Positions 16,937 to 25,580 of a stretch of 64,000 bases of DNA are shown piece after piece. The translations under genes were made by a program, and so were the position numbers. The DNA is from Methylomonas sp. UP202 (GTDB lineage: Bacteria; Pseudomonadota; Gammaproteobacteria; Methylococcales; Methylomonadaceae). The stretch spans positions 1,550,001-1,614,000 of the forward strand of contig NZ_CP123897.1 of NCBI RefSeq assembly GCF_029910655.1. The letters are read 5' to 3'. Positions within the stretch are counted from its first letter, which is position 1. Every line of letters starts with the position of its first letter. The notes under the pieces are model-generated. The model was not told the DNA's origin. It was given only the letters and a program-made list of their open reading frames with translations, and searched no databases.

Positions 16937-17569
16937 ATGGGATCGGCAATGAAAACGGGTTTGATGGCGGCCATTCTAGCCACGACGGTCGTTGGCGCGG
17001 TGCAGGCGGCACCGCGCGAAGCCAAGGGGGATAGCGCGGCTGTGTTGAAGTTGCAGGCGCTGGTTAAAAGCTTGACAGGCGAACGCGACGCCGCGCAAGC
17101 CGATGCGGCCAAACTTTCCCAGGAAATCGACCGTTTGAAAAAGGAGAAATTGGCGGCGCAGGCGGCCAAGGACGAATTGAGCGGTGCGTTGGCGGCCCAA
17201 CGCAGTGCCGCCGGCGATGTCAAACAACGTTTGGATAGGTCCCAAGCCGCTTTACAGGACTGGCAAGACAAACATCGTCAGCTCAGCCAGACTCAGGCAG
17301 ACTTGACCAAACAGTTGAACGTTTCGCGCGGCAAGCAGCAGGATGTCGAGCAGCATTTGCAAGAATGCGCCAGGCGTAACGTTAAACTTTACCAAGCCGC
17401 CAGCGAGTTGCTGGAGCGCTATCAAAATCGCGGTACCTTGACCGCGCTGGTCGGCGACGAACCTCTCTTGCAATTCGACAAAGTCGAAATGGAAAGTCTG
17501 GTACAAGATTACCAAGACAAGTTCGACGCGGAAAAGCTGAATTCTGACGAGTCGCAGTCCGGGCGTTAG
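16937..17569 (+). CDS. Periplasmic coiled-coil protein of the adhesin/TonB operon
   Basis: A 210-residue protein with a signal peptide (residues about 1-28, core LMAAILATTVVGAVQA) and then an almost continuous helical coiled coil from about residue 35 to 150, with heptads such as LVKSLTGERDAAQADAAKL. The tail (LTALVGDEPLLQFDKVEME and QDKFDAEKLN) is acidic. A strong AGGAGG ribosome binding site precedes the ATG at 16937, and the gene begins nine bases after the porin stop. I do not recognise a named family. Similar coiled-coil proteins accompany TonB/ExbBD clusters with putative porins and may bridge inner- and outer-membrane parts. There is one cysteine (ECARRN), in a position unlike a lipobox. 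Confidence 0.7.
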   Translation: MGSAMKTGLMAAILATTVVGAVQAAPREAKGDSAAVLKLQALVKSLTGERDAAQADAAKLSQEIDRLKKEKLAAQAAKDELSGALAAQRSAAGDVKQRLDRSQAALQDWQDKHRQLSQTQADLTKQLNVSRGKQQDVEQHLQECARRNVKLYQAASELLERYQNRGTLTALVGDEPLLQFDKVEMESLVQDYQDKFDAEKLNSDESQSGR

Positions 17570-17925
17570 TCCCGACGGCAATACTTTGGGGCCGGTTTTA
17601 TCCTGTAGCGATAGCGGCTCGCGAGGAATTGCATTTATTCTCAGGTCAGCCGCTTATGCTGGCTAGGCGCCGGCACGGGTGGTGATGAGCGACGGTATGG
17701 CTTGGCGTTTGATACCGTCGGTTTGCCGACTTTGGCGCCAAAATCACTCATGCAAATCCCCTGCCGCTTTACGCCGTTGCTGGGTGCGTCATCATGTCGC
17801 ACCCAGCAACGCACGGTTTTTGCCGATTCCGGCACTGCTTGACCTTGCAAATACGTTAAAATTTGAACAGGCACCTTCACTTGCCGGCAGTTATTCATCA
17901 AACGCAGGAACTAGCGAGATACGCA
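17570..17925. other. Intergenic region rich in palindromes upstream of prsT
   Basis: The 356 bases before the TPR lipoprotein gene have no credible gene. They carry three symmetric elements: CGACGGTAT/ATACCGTCG at 17690-17720 (9-bp arms), a 12-bp self-complementary TTTGGCGCCAAA near 17730, and a 13-bp stem at 17776-17810 (listed separately). The density of dyads suggests a regulatory region or the remains of a small mobile element. No clear promoter hexamers could be assigned. Confidence 0.5.
17776..17810. repeat. 13-bp perfect stem-loop upstream of prsT
   Basis: Arms GTTGCTGGGTGCG and CGCACCCAGCAAC flank a 9-base loop. It is not followed by a T-run long enough for a textbook intrinsic terminator, although GGTTTTT occurs a few bases later. 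It may terminate the upstream adhesin/TonB operon, or be a dispersed hairpin element. Confidence 0.6.
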
Positions 17926-20313
17926 ATGACGACAAAAACAACCTTTTTAAAGACTCTGGGCATTGCGGTGCTGACCACGGGCTTGCTAGCCTGTAACGGC
18001 GCCGAAGAGCGTAAAGCCAAATACATGGACGAAGGTAAGCAGTTGCTGCAGGCCGGCGATTTCGAGAAAGCCCAGCTTGCTTTCAAAAATGTGTTGCAAA
18101 TCGATCCCAAGGATTGGGAAAGCCGTTATCAAATGGCCGAGGCTCTGAGCAAGCAAGGGAAAATTGAAAACGCTTTCAAGGAATATAGTACCGTTGTCGC
18201 CAATAGTGAAAATCATGTAATGGCGCGTGTTAGGGTTGGCCAGCTGTTATTGTTGAATCGGGCGGTGGACGAAGCTGAAAAAATGGCCGGCGAAGCCCTG
18301 GCGAAGCAACCGGACAATGTCGAGGCCTTGGTGTTGTTGGCGGGCGTTCAGGCGGCGAAAAACAATGACGACACCGCGATTGCCACGATCGAGCGCGCCT
18401 TGAAACAGAGCCCGGACGACGTGTCGGCCACACTGATGATGGCCTCGATTCAAACCAAATTGAATCAAGTCGATAAAGCCATTGGTTTGCTCAAGCAAGC
18501 CAGTGAAAAGAAGGCCGACAGCGTGCCGTTGCGCAGCATGTTGGCCGGCCTTTACGCCAAATCCGGCCAACTCGGCGAAGCCGAGACCTTGCTGGCTTCA
18601 TTGATCAAACTTGAGCCGCAACAACTGCAGCATTACCGAACCTTGGCTTTGTTCCAAGTCAGTACTCAGCAACTGGATAAAGCCGAGGCGACATTGCGCG
18701 ACGCGGTTCAACAGCTCCCGGACAACGATACCGCCAAATCCTATTTGGTGGATTTCTTGCTTGAAAAGCGCAGTCCGGAAGTGGCAACCGCCGAGTTGTT
18801 GCCGATGATCGAAAAGAAACCGGACGCTTACGATTTGCGCTTCAAACTGGCCAACATCCAGCTAGGGCTGAAGCAAGTCGATAAGGCCGAAGCCACGTTA
18901 AAAGAGGTGGTCGAGCTCGATAAACTGGGAGCCAGCGGTATCAGTGCCCGCAACAAGTTGGCCGCGTTGTATTCGATGACCAAGCGCGTCGATGAAGCGA
19001 AGGTCTTGAACAAGGAGGTGTTGGACAACAATCCGCGTGATGCCGAGGCGTTGACCTTGCGGGGCCAATTCGCGCTGAACGACAACAAAATGCCGGAAGC
19101 GATTTCCGATTTCCGTTCGGTACTGGTCGATCAGCCCAACAATATTGCGGTCTTGAAATTGCTGGCCGCGGCACATCTGCGTAACAATGAAGATGAACTG
19201 GCTAGGGAAAACATGGAAAAAGTCGTCGCGGCGGCTCCCGCCGACGAGGTCGCGCGCATGGATTTGGCGGGCTTGTTCATGAAGGCGGGTCGGCAGGATC
19301 AAGCCAAGCAGCAGTTGGAAGCGTTGATCAAGGCCAACCCTAAAAGTTTGAAAGGTTTGGAAGCATTGTTTAAGTTCGAACTCAGTCAAAAGCACTGGGA
19401 TAAAGCCCAGGATGTCGCGACCCAGGTACAGCAACTATCCGATAAGGATGCCACCGGTTTTTATATGTCGGGATTGGGTTATCAGGCTGAAAACAAGCTG
19501 GATGCCAGTGTCGAGGCCTTTCAAAAAGCCTTGGACCGCAAACCCGATGCGATCGAGCCGCTAACCGAGATGGTCAAAAGTTTGTTGGTGTTGAAGCAGC
19601 CCGAGAAGGCCGTCGCCAAACTGCAACAAGTCATCAAACAGCAGCCCGACCATTTCGTCGCCTACAATTTGCTTGGTGGCGTTTATTTGAACCAACAAAA
19701 ATTTGCCGACGCCAAAGCCATCTATCAAAAGGCGTTGACAATCAAACCCGAATGGTACAGCCCGTATCGGAACTTGGCGTTGATCGAACTCGCGCAGAAG
19801 AATCAGCCCGAAGCTGAAGCAATCTACCGCAAAGGCATCGAAAAAACCAATGGCGCACTGGAGCTGGTCGACGACTTGGCGCGGCTGATACACCGTAGCG
19901 GTAATCACGAGAAGGTTTTGGCTCTCTACGAAGAGTCTTATAAAGCCCATCCGGATTCGGCGGTGGCGGTCAATAATTTGGCCAGCTACATTTCCGATTT
20001 CGCGGCGACGCCCGAGAATTTGCAGCGCGCCGAGAAAATGGCCGAACCTTTGGCTAAGGCGAACAACGCGAACTTGCTGGATACCGTCGGTTGGATTGCT
20101 TACAAACAGGGCAAGTTCGACAGAGCCAAGGAGTTGTTGCTACAGGTTGTCGAGAAAGCACCGAATGCCGCGATCAGCCGCTACCACCTAGGAATGGTGT
20201 ATTTCAAACTGAACGATACCGTTAATGCCAAGGAGCAATTGCAAAAGGCGGTGGACGGTAAGGTTGAATTCGACGGCTTAGCGGAAGCCAAGGAAACGTT
20301 GGCGAAGCTTTAA
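17926..20313 (+). CDS. prsT: PEP-CTERM/XrtA system TPR-repeat lipoprotein PrsT
   Basis: A 795-residue lipoprotein built almost entirely of tetratricopeptide repeats. The N-terminus has a hydrophobic signal and a lipobox, LLAC, at about residues 19-22. TPR motifs then recur about every 34 residues to the end (for example AQLAFKNVLQIDPKDWESRY and FADAKAIYQKALTIKPEWY). Length and repeat organisation match PrsT, a marker of exosortase-associated exopolysaccharide loci, where it is thought to work with the Wza/Wzz export machinery. The minus-strand genes opposite it (20489-24998) encode exactly that machinery. ATG at 17926 is chosen because it directly precedes the signal peptide; an in-frame TTG 63 bases upstream would add a non-signal leader. 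Confidence 0.88.
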   Translation: MTTKTTFLKTLGIAVLTTGLLACNGAEERKAKYMDEGKQLLQAGDFEKAQLAFKNVLQIDPKDWESRYQMAEALSKQGKIENAFKEYSTVVANSENHVMARVRVGQLLLLNRAVDEAEKMAGEALAKQPDNVEALVLLAGVQAAKNNDDTAIATIERALKQSPDDVSATLMMASIQTKLNQVDKAIGLLKQASEKKADSVPLRSMLAGLYAKSGQLGEAETLLASLIKLEPQQLQHYRTLALFQVSTQQLDKAEATLRDAVQQLPDNDTAKSYLVDFLLEKRSPEVATAELLPMIEKKPDAYDLRFKLANIQLGLKQVDKAEATLKEVVELDKLGASGISARNKLAALYSMTKRVDEAKVLNKEVLDNNPRDAEALTLRGQFALNDNKMPEAISDFRSVLVDQPNNIAVLKLLAAAHLRNNEDELARENMEKVVAAAPADEVARMDLAGLFMKAGRQDQAKQQLEALIKANPKSLKGLEALFKFELSQKHWDKAQDVATQVQQLSDKDATGFYMSGLGYQAENKLDASVEAFQKALDRKPDAIEPLTEMVKSLLVLKQPEKAVAKLQQVIKQQPDHFVAYNLLGGVYLNQQKFADAKAIYQKALTIKPEWYSPYRNLALIELAQKNQPEAEAIYRKGIEKTNGALELVDDLARLIHRSGNHEKVLALYEESYKAHPDSAVAVNNLASYISDFAATPENLQRAEKMAEPLAKANNANLLDTVGWIAYKQGKFDRAKELLLQVVEKAPNAAISRYHLGMVYFKLNDTVNAKEQLQKAVDGKVEFDGLAEAKETLAKL

Positions 20314-20333
20314 GCCGGCAGAGGCGCCAAACT

Positions 20334-20367
20334 AAAAAGGCTAGTTCCGTTGGGAACTAGCCTTTTT
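20334..20367. terminator. Bidirectional intrinsic terminator between prsT and the EPS operon
   Basis: A stem AAAAGGCTAGTTCC/GGAACTAGCCTTTT with a four-base loop GTTG is flanked by A-runs on the left and T-runs on the right. It therefore works in both orientations, ending prsT on + and the convergent exopolysaccharide operon on -. Confidence 0.9.
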
Positions 20368-20488
20368 TATTGTTTGATGGTCTGGAAAGTTTCTTTAGCC
20401 GATCGGGTTTAAAGTGTCGGAGCGGTAAGTTGCGCCTAAAACCGTAATCGACTCGAAAGTCATTTCAACGAGCTTTAAAGCGCGACGT

Positions 20489-21265
20489 TCAGACTTGTTC
20501 GAAAGAGAGTTTGTCGTCGGTGGCTTTATTGAATACGCTGCCGAGCAAGTCTATGCCTTTCAGCAAATTTGCGGCGTGTTTTAGCTCCTCGGTTTTGGTA
20601 TGTCCTTCGTCAACGACCAGCAACACGCAATCGACGTAGGGCGAGAAACCCAAGGTGTCGTCGTGCGACAGTATCGGCGGCATGTCGAATATGATAATCC
20701 GCGACGGATAGCGGCTTTTCAGTTCGTTAACCAGACGAACCATTTTCGGAGAACGCAACATCTCGGTCGAATTGAACAGCGGTTTGCCGGCCGGCAAAAC
20801 CACTAGGCGTTCGATACCGGGGTTGACCAGCATCGTGCTCAATTCGCTGTCGTTGAGCAGATAGTCGCTGAGGCCGGCGCCTTGTGGAAAGCCGAACAAC
20901 TGATGCTGGCTGGGATTTTGCAAATTGGCGTCCACCAATAATGCGGTGCGGTCCAACTCCATCGCCATGCTGATGGCTAGATTGGCGGCGGTGAGGCTAT
21001 TGCCGGTTCCGGAGCCTGTGCTGGTGATGGCTACGGTTTTCCATTCCATCGCATCCATTTGCTGCAAGCAACGGGTGCGCAGCATGCGATAGGACTCCAG
21101 CCATTTGCCCTGAGGGAAGGCGGATATGATCCGATTTTGCTTGAGCAGGCGCTCGTCGGCTTTTTGTACCTTGGTTTGGGTGTAGGCGATGTTGACTTTA
21201 TCGCTAGGCAGCCCGGCGGCCGGGTTTGCGGTATTTTTATCCGCTAAATTTTCGATGGAGTTCAT
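20489..21265 (-). CDS. CpsD/CapB-like tyrosine-kinase-family ATPase with altered P-loop (258 aa)
   Basis: The cytoplasmic ATPase partner of a Wzz/GumC co-polymerase in exopolysaccharide synthesis. The fold signature of BY-kinases is present: LESYRMLRTRCL before the core, AITSTGSGTGNSLTAANLA as Walker A, LLVDANLQNPS as Walker A' and IIIFDMPPILSHDDTL as Walker B. Three features are odd. The Walker A lysine is Asn89 (AAT), the Walker A' second aspartate is Asn114, and there is no C-terminal tyrosine cluster. It may therefore be a non-autophosphorylating or catalytically weak homologue that only helps polymer-length control. It lies 18 bases downstream of the Wzz gene and ends before the shared terminator. 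The family is clear; the activity is uncertain. Confidence 0.85.
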   Translation of the reverse strand: MNSIENLADKNTANPAAGLPSDKVNIAYTQTKVQKADERLLKQNRIISAFPQGKWLESYRMLRTRCLQQMDAMEWKTVAITSTGSGTGNSLTAANLAISMAMELDRTALLVDANLQNPSQHQLFGFPQGAGLSDYLLNDSELSTMLVNPGIERLVVLPAGKPLFNSTEMLRSPKMVRLVNELKSRYPSRIIIFDMPPILSHDDTLGFSPYVDCVLLVVDEGHTKTEELKHAANLLKGIDLLGSVFNKATDDKLSFEQV

Positions 21266-21283
21266 GGCGGGTTCCCTGGTGTT

Positions 21284-23029
21284 TTAAGCGTTGCCCGCGA
21301 CGCGCAGCAGTTTGTACCAAAATACGTCGAGCGGCATGACGATGAAATGAAATGCGATTAACGCGGCAAGACCGGCGCCGATCGCCGCGATAATCAGAAT
21401 TAACCGATGCTTGCTTTGCTGTTCTTTCTCCTGCTGGCTTTCCAAATACGGTATCGTAGCCAGCGGCTCCGCGCCTAGAATCGCGGCAACGGCCTTTGGG
21501 CTATTGATTGTGGAATCCACCATTTCAGTCAGCGCAACGGCGCCGAAACCGCAAGCACCGGCGAAGACTATGCCCAGCACCAAGATTGCAATGCGGTTGG
21601 GGCTAAAGGGCTCCAGCGGCTCTTGCGGCGGGTCGATCAGGGTAAAGCGCTCGCCCTTGCGTTCTAATTCCAATTGTTGCGAGATTTGCGCTTCCATCTC
21701 GCGGGCGCTCACTTCGCGGTAGCGCAGATTGGTGTTGTCCAGTTCTTGGATCAAATCGCTGTATTCCTTTTCGACCAAAGGCGCTTGGCGCAGGCTACTA
21801 CGCAGATCCTCCATTTTGGTTTGGATTTTTCCGCGAGTGTAATTAAGTGATTCGATTTCGGTATTGACCGAATCAAGCTGCGATTTCAATGTGATATAGG
21901 CCGGATTGTCCGGTTTTAACGAAACATTGCTGTAGCCCGACGATTTCGCTTCCACCAGGCTTTGTTGCAACGCGGTGATCTGCTTCTGCAATTTTTGTAC
22001 ATCCGGGTGTTTCTCGGAGTATTGCTTCAATAGCAGGGCTTGCTCGGCTTTTTTGTCGGTCAGCTCGGCGTTCAATTTGTTAAGGTCGTCGTTGGAGCCG
22101 ATTTCTTTCTGTAAGGAATCGATTTCGCGCTTGATTTTAATGACGTCCGGATGGCTTGCGGAATGGGTCGATAAAACCGAGGGATATTGCGATTGCAGTT
22201 CCTTCAAACGGTCTTTCATATCGAAAACCCGGTTGCCGGTGGCATTGACCGCCAGCGCATTGGGATCGAGTTGAGCCAGTTCGCCCTCCAGATAAAAACG
22301 CCGGTCCTGCAGCGAGCGCTCCTGACTGTCCAGCGACAACAGTTGGTTGCTTAGGGACGTCAGTTCTTGTTGGTTCAAGGCGCTAATTTGCGGCAATTGA
22401 TTCAGGTTTTTTTCCTTGAAGTTGGCTAACGCATTTTGAATTTCCTGGATCTTGACCTTCAGGCGCTTGGATTCCTCGCTGAGGAACATCGCGGCATTTT
22501 CAGCGGATTCGGTACGCGCTTTGATGTTTTCTTTCAAGAACAACGACGTCAGTTCGTTGGCGACTTTTTGCGCCAAAACCGGCGAACGATCGTCGAATGT
22601 CAGCGTAAAGGCGATCGTCGCTTGAGTGGGTTTACCATTACGTTGGTCGGCCACGTCGGCGCTGATGGTTTCGACCTTAATTCGGCTGCGCATTTTCTCC
22701 AGGATTTTTTCTTCTGGTTCGCTCTTGCGGTTGTCGGCATAGAGATCGTACTTTCTAATGATTTCCGACAGGTTGGGCCGGGTCATGATGCGCTGGCTGA
22801 TAATTTGAATCCGCTGATCGGCGAAGGTTGTCACGGTCGAGCGTACCAAGTCGACCGGAATTTCCTGCGCTTCGATCAAAATTGTGGAAGTCGAGCGATA
22901 GGTGGCCGGCAAGGCTACGGCGAGAACGGCGGCGATACATGCAATGATCAGGAAGGGAATATATAAAAACCGCCTGCGCCGCTTGATGATTTTTAGGTAA
23001 TCCTTGATGTCGAGGGTTTGATTGTCCAC
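21284..23029 (-). CDS. Wzz/GumC-family polysaccharide co-polymerase (581 aa)
   Basis: An inner-membrane chain-length determinant. The N-terminus has the Wzz domain with a first membrane helix at about residues 20-42 (YIPFLIIACIAAVLAVAL), then YRSTSTILIEAQEIP. A long periplasmic coiled coil spans about residues 180-430, with repeated HPDV/I-K motifs (SHPDVIKIKREID and KHPDVQKLQKQIT). A proline-rich second membrane segment follows (about 480-505, PNRIAILVLGIVFAGACGFG), with a third hydrophobic helix near the end (LILIIAAIGAGLAALIAF). There is no fused kinase domain; that is encoded by the next gene downstream. Two bases separate this gene from the upstream beta-barrel gene, so they form one operon. 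It probably sets polymer length together with the Wza-like protein upstream. Confidence 0.9.
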   Translation of the reverse strand: MDNQTLDIKDYLKIIKRRRRFLYIPFLIIACIAAVLAVALPATYRSTSTILIEAQEIPVDLVRSTVTTFADQRIQIISQRIMTRPNLSEIIRKYDLYADNRKSEPEEKILEKMRSRIKVETISADVADQRNGKPTQATIAFTLTFDDRSPVLAQKVANELTSLFLKENIKARTESAENAAMFLSEESKRLKVKIQEIQNALANFKEKNLNQLPQISALNQQELTSLSNQLLSLDSQERSLQDRRFYLEGELAQLDPNALAVNATGNRVFDMKDRLKELQSQYPSVLSTHSASHPDVIKIKREIDSLQKEIGSNDDLNKLNAELTDKKAEQALLLKQYSEKHPDVQKLQKQITALQQSLVEAKSSGYSNVSLKPDNPAYITLKSQLDSVNTEIESLNYTRGKIQTKMEDLRSSLRQAPLVEKEYSDLIQELDNTNLRYREVSAREMEAQISQQLELERKGERFTLIDPPQEPLEPFSPNRIAILVLGIVFAGACGFGAVALTEMVDSTINSPKAVAAILGAEPLATIPYLESQQEKEQQSKHRLILIIAAIGAGLAALIAFHFIVMPLDVFWYKLLRVAGNA

Positions 23030-23030
23030 G

Positions 23031-24332
23031 CTATTTCACCTGACGATTGATTTGCGGTTGATAAGAAAATTGTAATTGTATGCTGTTGCCTATCGAGGTC
23101 TGGTTGAGCGCTTCGTAAGTGCGGTCTCTGTAGGTGTAAGACAGATCCAGGTCTATGTCGTTGGTCCAGCGCCAGCGTAGGTTTGGAGTGACGCTCAAAT
23201 AAGTCCGGTTGTTGCTGGTGCTTACCGAGCTTAGCGTCGATTGGCCTTCGGAGATCAAGTAACTGGCGTTCAAGCCGGTACTGAGGCGTTCGCTTAAATT
23301 GTACTTACCGCGCAATCCGAAACTCGTGGATTGATTTTGAGTGCCGCTGCTGGCGGGATTTAACTGTTGCCCGGCGGATACATTGAAATTGCCCCATTCC
23401 TCGGCATGTAGCAGGTTAGCTGAAAACACGTGGCCAATCGTACTTGAGGACTGTTCTATTCCGTTAGTGGGAAAGCCGGGAAATCTGGTCACGCTCGACG
23501 ATTGCGTGTCGGTATTCCGGAGGCCGGCAGACAGCGCGATTTGAGTAGTCTCGTTTACGGAGTACTGCATGCCGGCTTGGTAGGTTAGGGTTTGGGACTT
23601 CTGCGCATATGCCTGATTACCCGTAATGGTGATCGGGATTATAGCCGAGCCATTCTGAACGAAGATTCGCGTTTCTATTGGGATATTGCCATTGCTGGAG
23701 CTGAATTCAGCATAACTAGCGGTCAAATTTGCTGAAAATTGCTCGGTAAATACATGCGCCACCGTTGCCGAATATTGAGTGTTATCGTAATCCGAGTAGC
23801 GAATTGGATTGGTCAGATTCGGCTTGCGGTTGAAGGCGACATCGACGTAAGCGAAACCTAATTGCAATGTATCCTTTTCGGTCAGGTTAAAACTGAAATT
23901 GGGCGCGATTGATCGGGTTGTTTTCGGTACTTGAGTCTGTACGTCGCCGGAACCCGTTAGGTCTAGCTGGGTATTGATCGAAGACTCTTCGGAGTAGTTG
24001 GCCGATACGTCGGATTTAAAGCGTTCGCCTTTGAATAAGTGATTGATGTCGGCGATCTTTTCGGAGAAATCCAATTCAGATTCACCGTGGTAAATTAACT
24101 CATTCCATCTGAAGCTGGATTTCAATTCGTTGTCGTCGGCCAAATACCCAAAGGTCAGGCTGGGCGAAACGGTGCTGATCCAATTGTCGCGGCTAGGCTT
24201 GGGCTGCATGCGCAAGTTGTCTTCATAGCGTTCCTTGAGCCTGAAATCGGGTTGCAGCAGTAATTCGAGAGCATAACTGCCGGCTGGACAAAGCGCCATC
24301 GCAGTTACCAGTAAATCCTTTTTGATAGTCAT
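23031..24332 (-). CDS. Outer-membrane beta-barrel protein of the EPS/PEP-CTERM locus
   Basis: A 433-residue protein with a short N-terminal signal (MTIKKDLLVTAMALCPAG) and a body of alternating strands with many aromatic and polar residues (for example FKSDVSANYSEESS, FSANLTASYAEFSS, LSTGLNASYLI). It ends with DLDLSYTYRDRTYEALNQ and IQLQFSYQPQINRQVK. It resembles the PEP-CTERM-associated barrel family often encoded next to Wza- and Wzz-like genes. A role in polymer passage through or attachment to the outer membrane is inferred from its place in the operon. Cysteine is nearly absent, as usual for barrels. The last residues lack the classical terminal Phe, so the C-terminus is slightly atypical. 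Confidence 0.75.
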   Translation of the reverse strand: MTIKKDLLVTAMALCPAGSYALELLLQPDFRLKERYEDNLRMQPKPSRDNWISTVSPSLTFGYLADDNELKSSFRWNELIYHGESELDFSEKIADINHLFKGERFKSDVSANYSEESSINTQLDLTGSGDVQTQVPKTTRSIAPNFSFNLTEKDTLQLGFAYVDVAFNRKPNLTNPIRYSDYDNTQYSATVAHVFTEQFSANLTASYAEFSSSNGNIPIETRIFVQNGSAIIPITITGNQAYAQKSQTLTYQAGMQYSVNETTQIALSAGLRNTDTQSSSVTRFPGFPTNGIEQSSSTIGHVFSANLLHAEEWGNFNVSAGQQLNPASSGTQNQSTSFGLRGKYNLSERLSTGLNASYLISEGQSTLSSVSTSNNRTYLSVTPNLRWRWTNDIDLDLSYTYRDRTYEALNQTSIGNSIQLQFSYQPQINRQVK

Positions 24333-24356
24333 AGATAGTCGTTTCTATCTAGGTCC

Positions 24357-24998
24357 TTAAGGTACGGTAACAGTGTCTCCGGGTTCCAGCAGTATGTTCT
24401 GTTCCAGATCTTCGCCATCGATGACATCGCCGTAGTCAAAAGGAAACACTTGGATTTCATTGCCGTTTCTGCGCAAGATACTGATAGAGCCTTCCTTCGC
24501 AAAAATCGACAAACCGCCCGCCAAACTGAGTGCTTGCAGAACGTCCAGGCGCCGGCCGGAAAACACTTGACCGGGTTTGTTGACCTTGCCGATAACGAAC
24601 ACTGAATTACCTTGATTGTTGAGCAGCTTGACGCTGACCGACGGGTCGGAGATGTAATCGGCCAGACGAGCCGTCAGATTGTCCTTCAATTCGGAGATGG
24701 TTTTGCCGGACGCGGCGACGGTGCCGATCAGCGGGAATACGATGGTCCCGTCGGGAGCGATCAGGATCTGCAATTGTTGCAAGCCTTCTTCCTTCCACAC
24801 CGTGACTTCCAGGGCGTCGCCGGGAGACAGTTGGTAAGCCGCGTAGTTGGTGGTCTCGACGATGACGTTGGGTGCTGGCGGCGGGGTTGGGCTAACGGCC
24901 GGTTCGCTCGGAATCGCGGTGGCTTGGAGTTCGGGCTCGGCGCGGGTTACCGCCGGAAAAAGCAGACAAAACGACAAAAGAGTAATTACCTGTTTCAA
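24357..24998 (-). CDS. Polysaccharide export protein, Wza/XrtA-type (213 aa)
   Basis: A periplasmic/outer-membrane exporter component. Residues 1-20 are a signal peptide ending TRAEP, with no lipobox cysteine. A proline-rich linker precedes the poly-export domain, which opens with YQLSPGDALEVTVWKEEGL and continues with IAPDGTIVFPLIGTV. The SLBB-like domain follows with VFVIGKVNKPGQ and LDVLQALSLAGGL. The end is EPGDTVTVP. At 213 aa it is short compared with E. coli Wza (about 380), matching the compact XrtA-locus exporters. It is the first gene of the minus-strand exopolysaccharide operon, 24 bases before the barrel gene. The 219 bases to the divergent HopJ-like gene presumably contain its promoter. 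Confidence 0.9.
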   Translation of the reverse strand: MKQVITLLSFCLLFPAVTRAEPELQATAIPSEPAVSPTPPPAPNVIVETTNYAAYQLSPGDALEVTVWKEEGLQQLQILIAPDGTIVFPLIGTVAASGKTISELKDNLTARLADYISDPSVSVKLLNNQGNSVFVIGKVNKPGQVFSGRRLDVLQALSLAGGLSIFAKEGSISILRRNGNEIQVFPFDYGDVIDGEDLEQNILLEPGDTVTVP

Positions 24999-25217
24999 AA
25001 TGTTTCCCTTATGATGTTATTGAGGTTGCGATCCGTACGGTCCCGACAATTCTACGCCGCCGTCGCGGATTGTATGGACAAAATGTAACAGCAATGCGTC
25101 TTGGATAAATTTAGCCGGTTGCAGCGCGAATGGCTAGATATTTCATTCAATTATAATCTTTTATGCCTGCGTTTTGGGCGATATGGTCTCTAATTGTCTC
25201 AACTATAAAGGAGTTTC

Positions 25218-25580
25218 ATGAGTAAGCCAATGATGCTTAACGAATTTTTACTGAAGATTCGAGATGACCAACCGGTGACATTTCAAGATTCGATCACCGT
25301 GATTTCGGAAAATTATCACTACCAGCCGACCGAATTCAGTAACGGGTCAATAGAGCCCTTGCTCAATCGCGCCGGGCAAAACGAAGGGTCGTGTAAGCTG
25401 TTTGCGTTCGGCGCGTTGCAGGGTTTGACGGTAGAGCAGACCTTGAGTTTGTTCGGCGATTATTATCGCAAGGACGTACTCGAACACCCGGATGGCGACG
25501 ATCATCAAAATATTCGCCGTTTCATGCGCGACGGTTGGGACGGCATCCGCTTTAGCGGAGAGGTCTTGACGGCCAAATAA
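25218..25580 (+). CDS. HopJ type III effector-like family protein
   Basis: A 120-residue soluble protein matching the HopJ family by NEFLLKIRDDQPVTFQDSI, IxENYHYQPTEFSNG, the central GSCKLFAFGALQGL and GDYYRKDVLEHPDG with HQNIRRFMRDGWDGI. Despite the name, members are widespread in non-pathogenic proteobacteria and probably have a housekeeping function that is not known. There is no type III secretion context here. AAGGAG lies about six bases before the ATG. The stop is immediately followed by the GTG of the next gene, so the two are probably translationally coupled. Confidence 0.88.
   Translation: MSKPMMLNEFLLKIRDDQPVTFQDSITVISENYHYQPTEFSNGSIEPLLNRAGQNEGSCKLFAFGALQGLTVEQTLSLFGDYYRKDVLEHPDGDDHQNIRRFMRDGWDGIRFSGEVLTAK

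Noticed and set aside
17641..17996. Short open frames on both strands before prsT
   Set aside because: They cross palindromes, have no domain and overlap the prsT signal peptide region.
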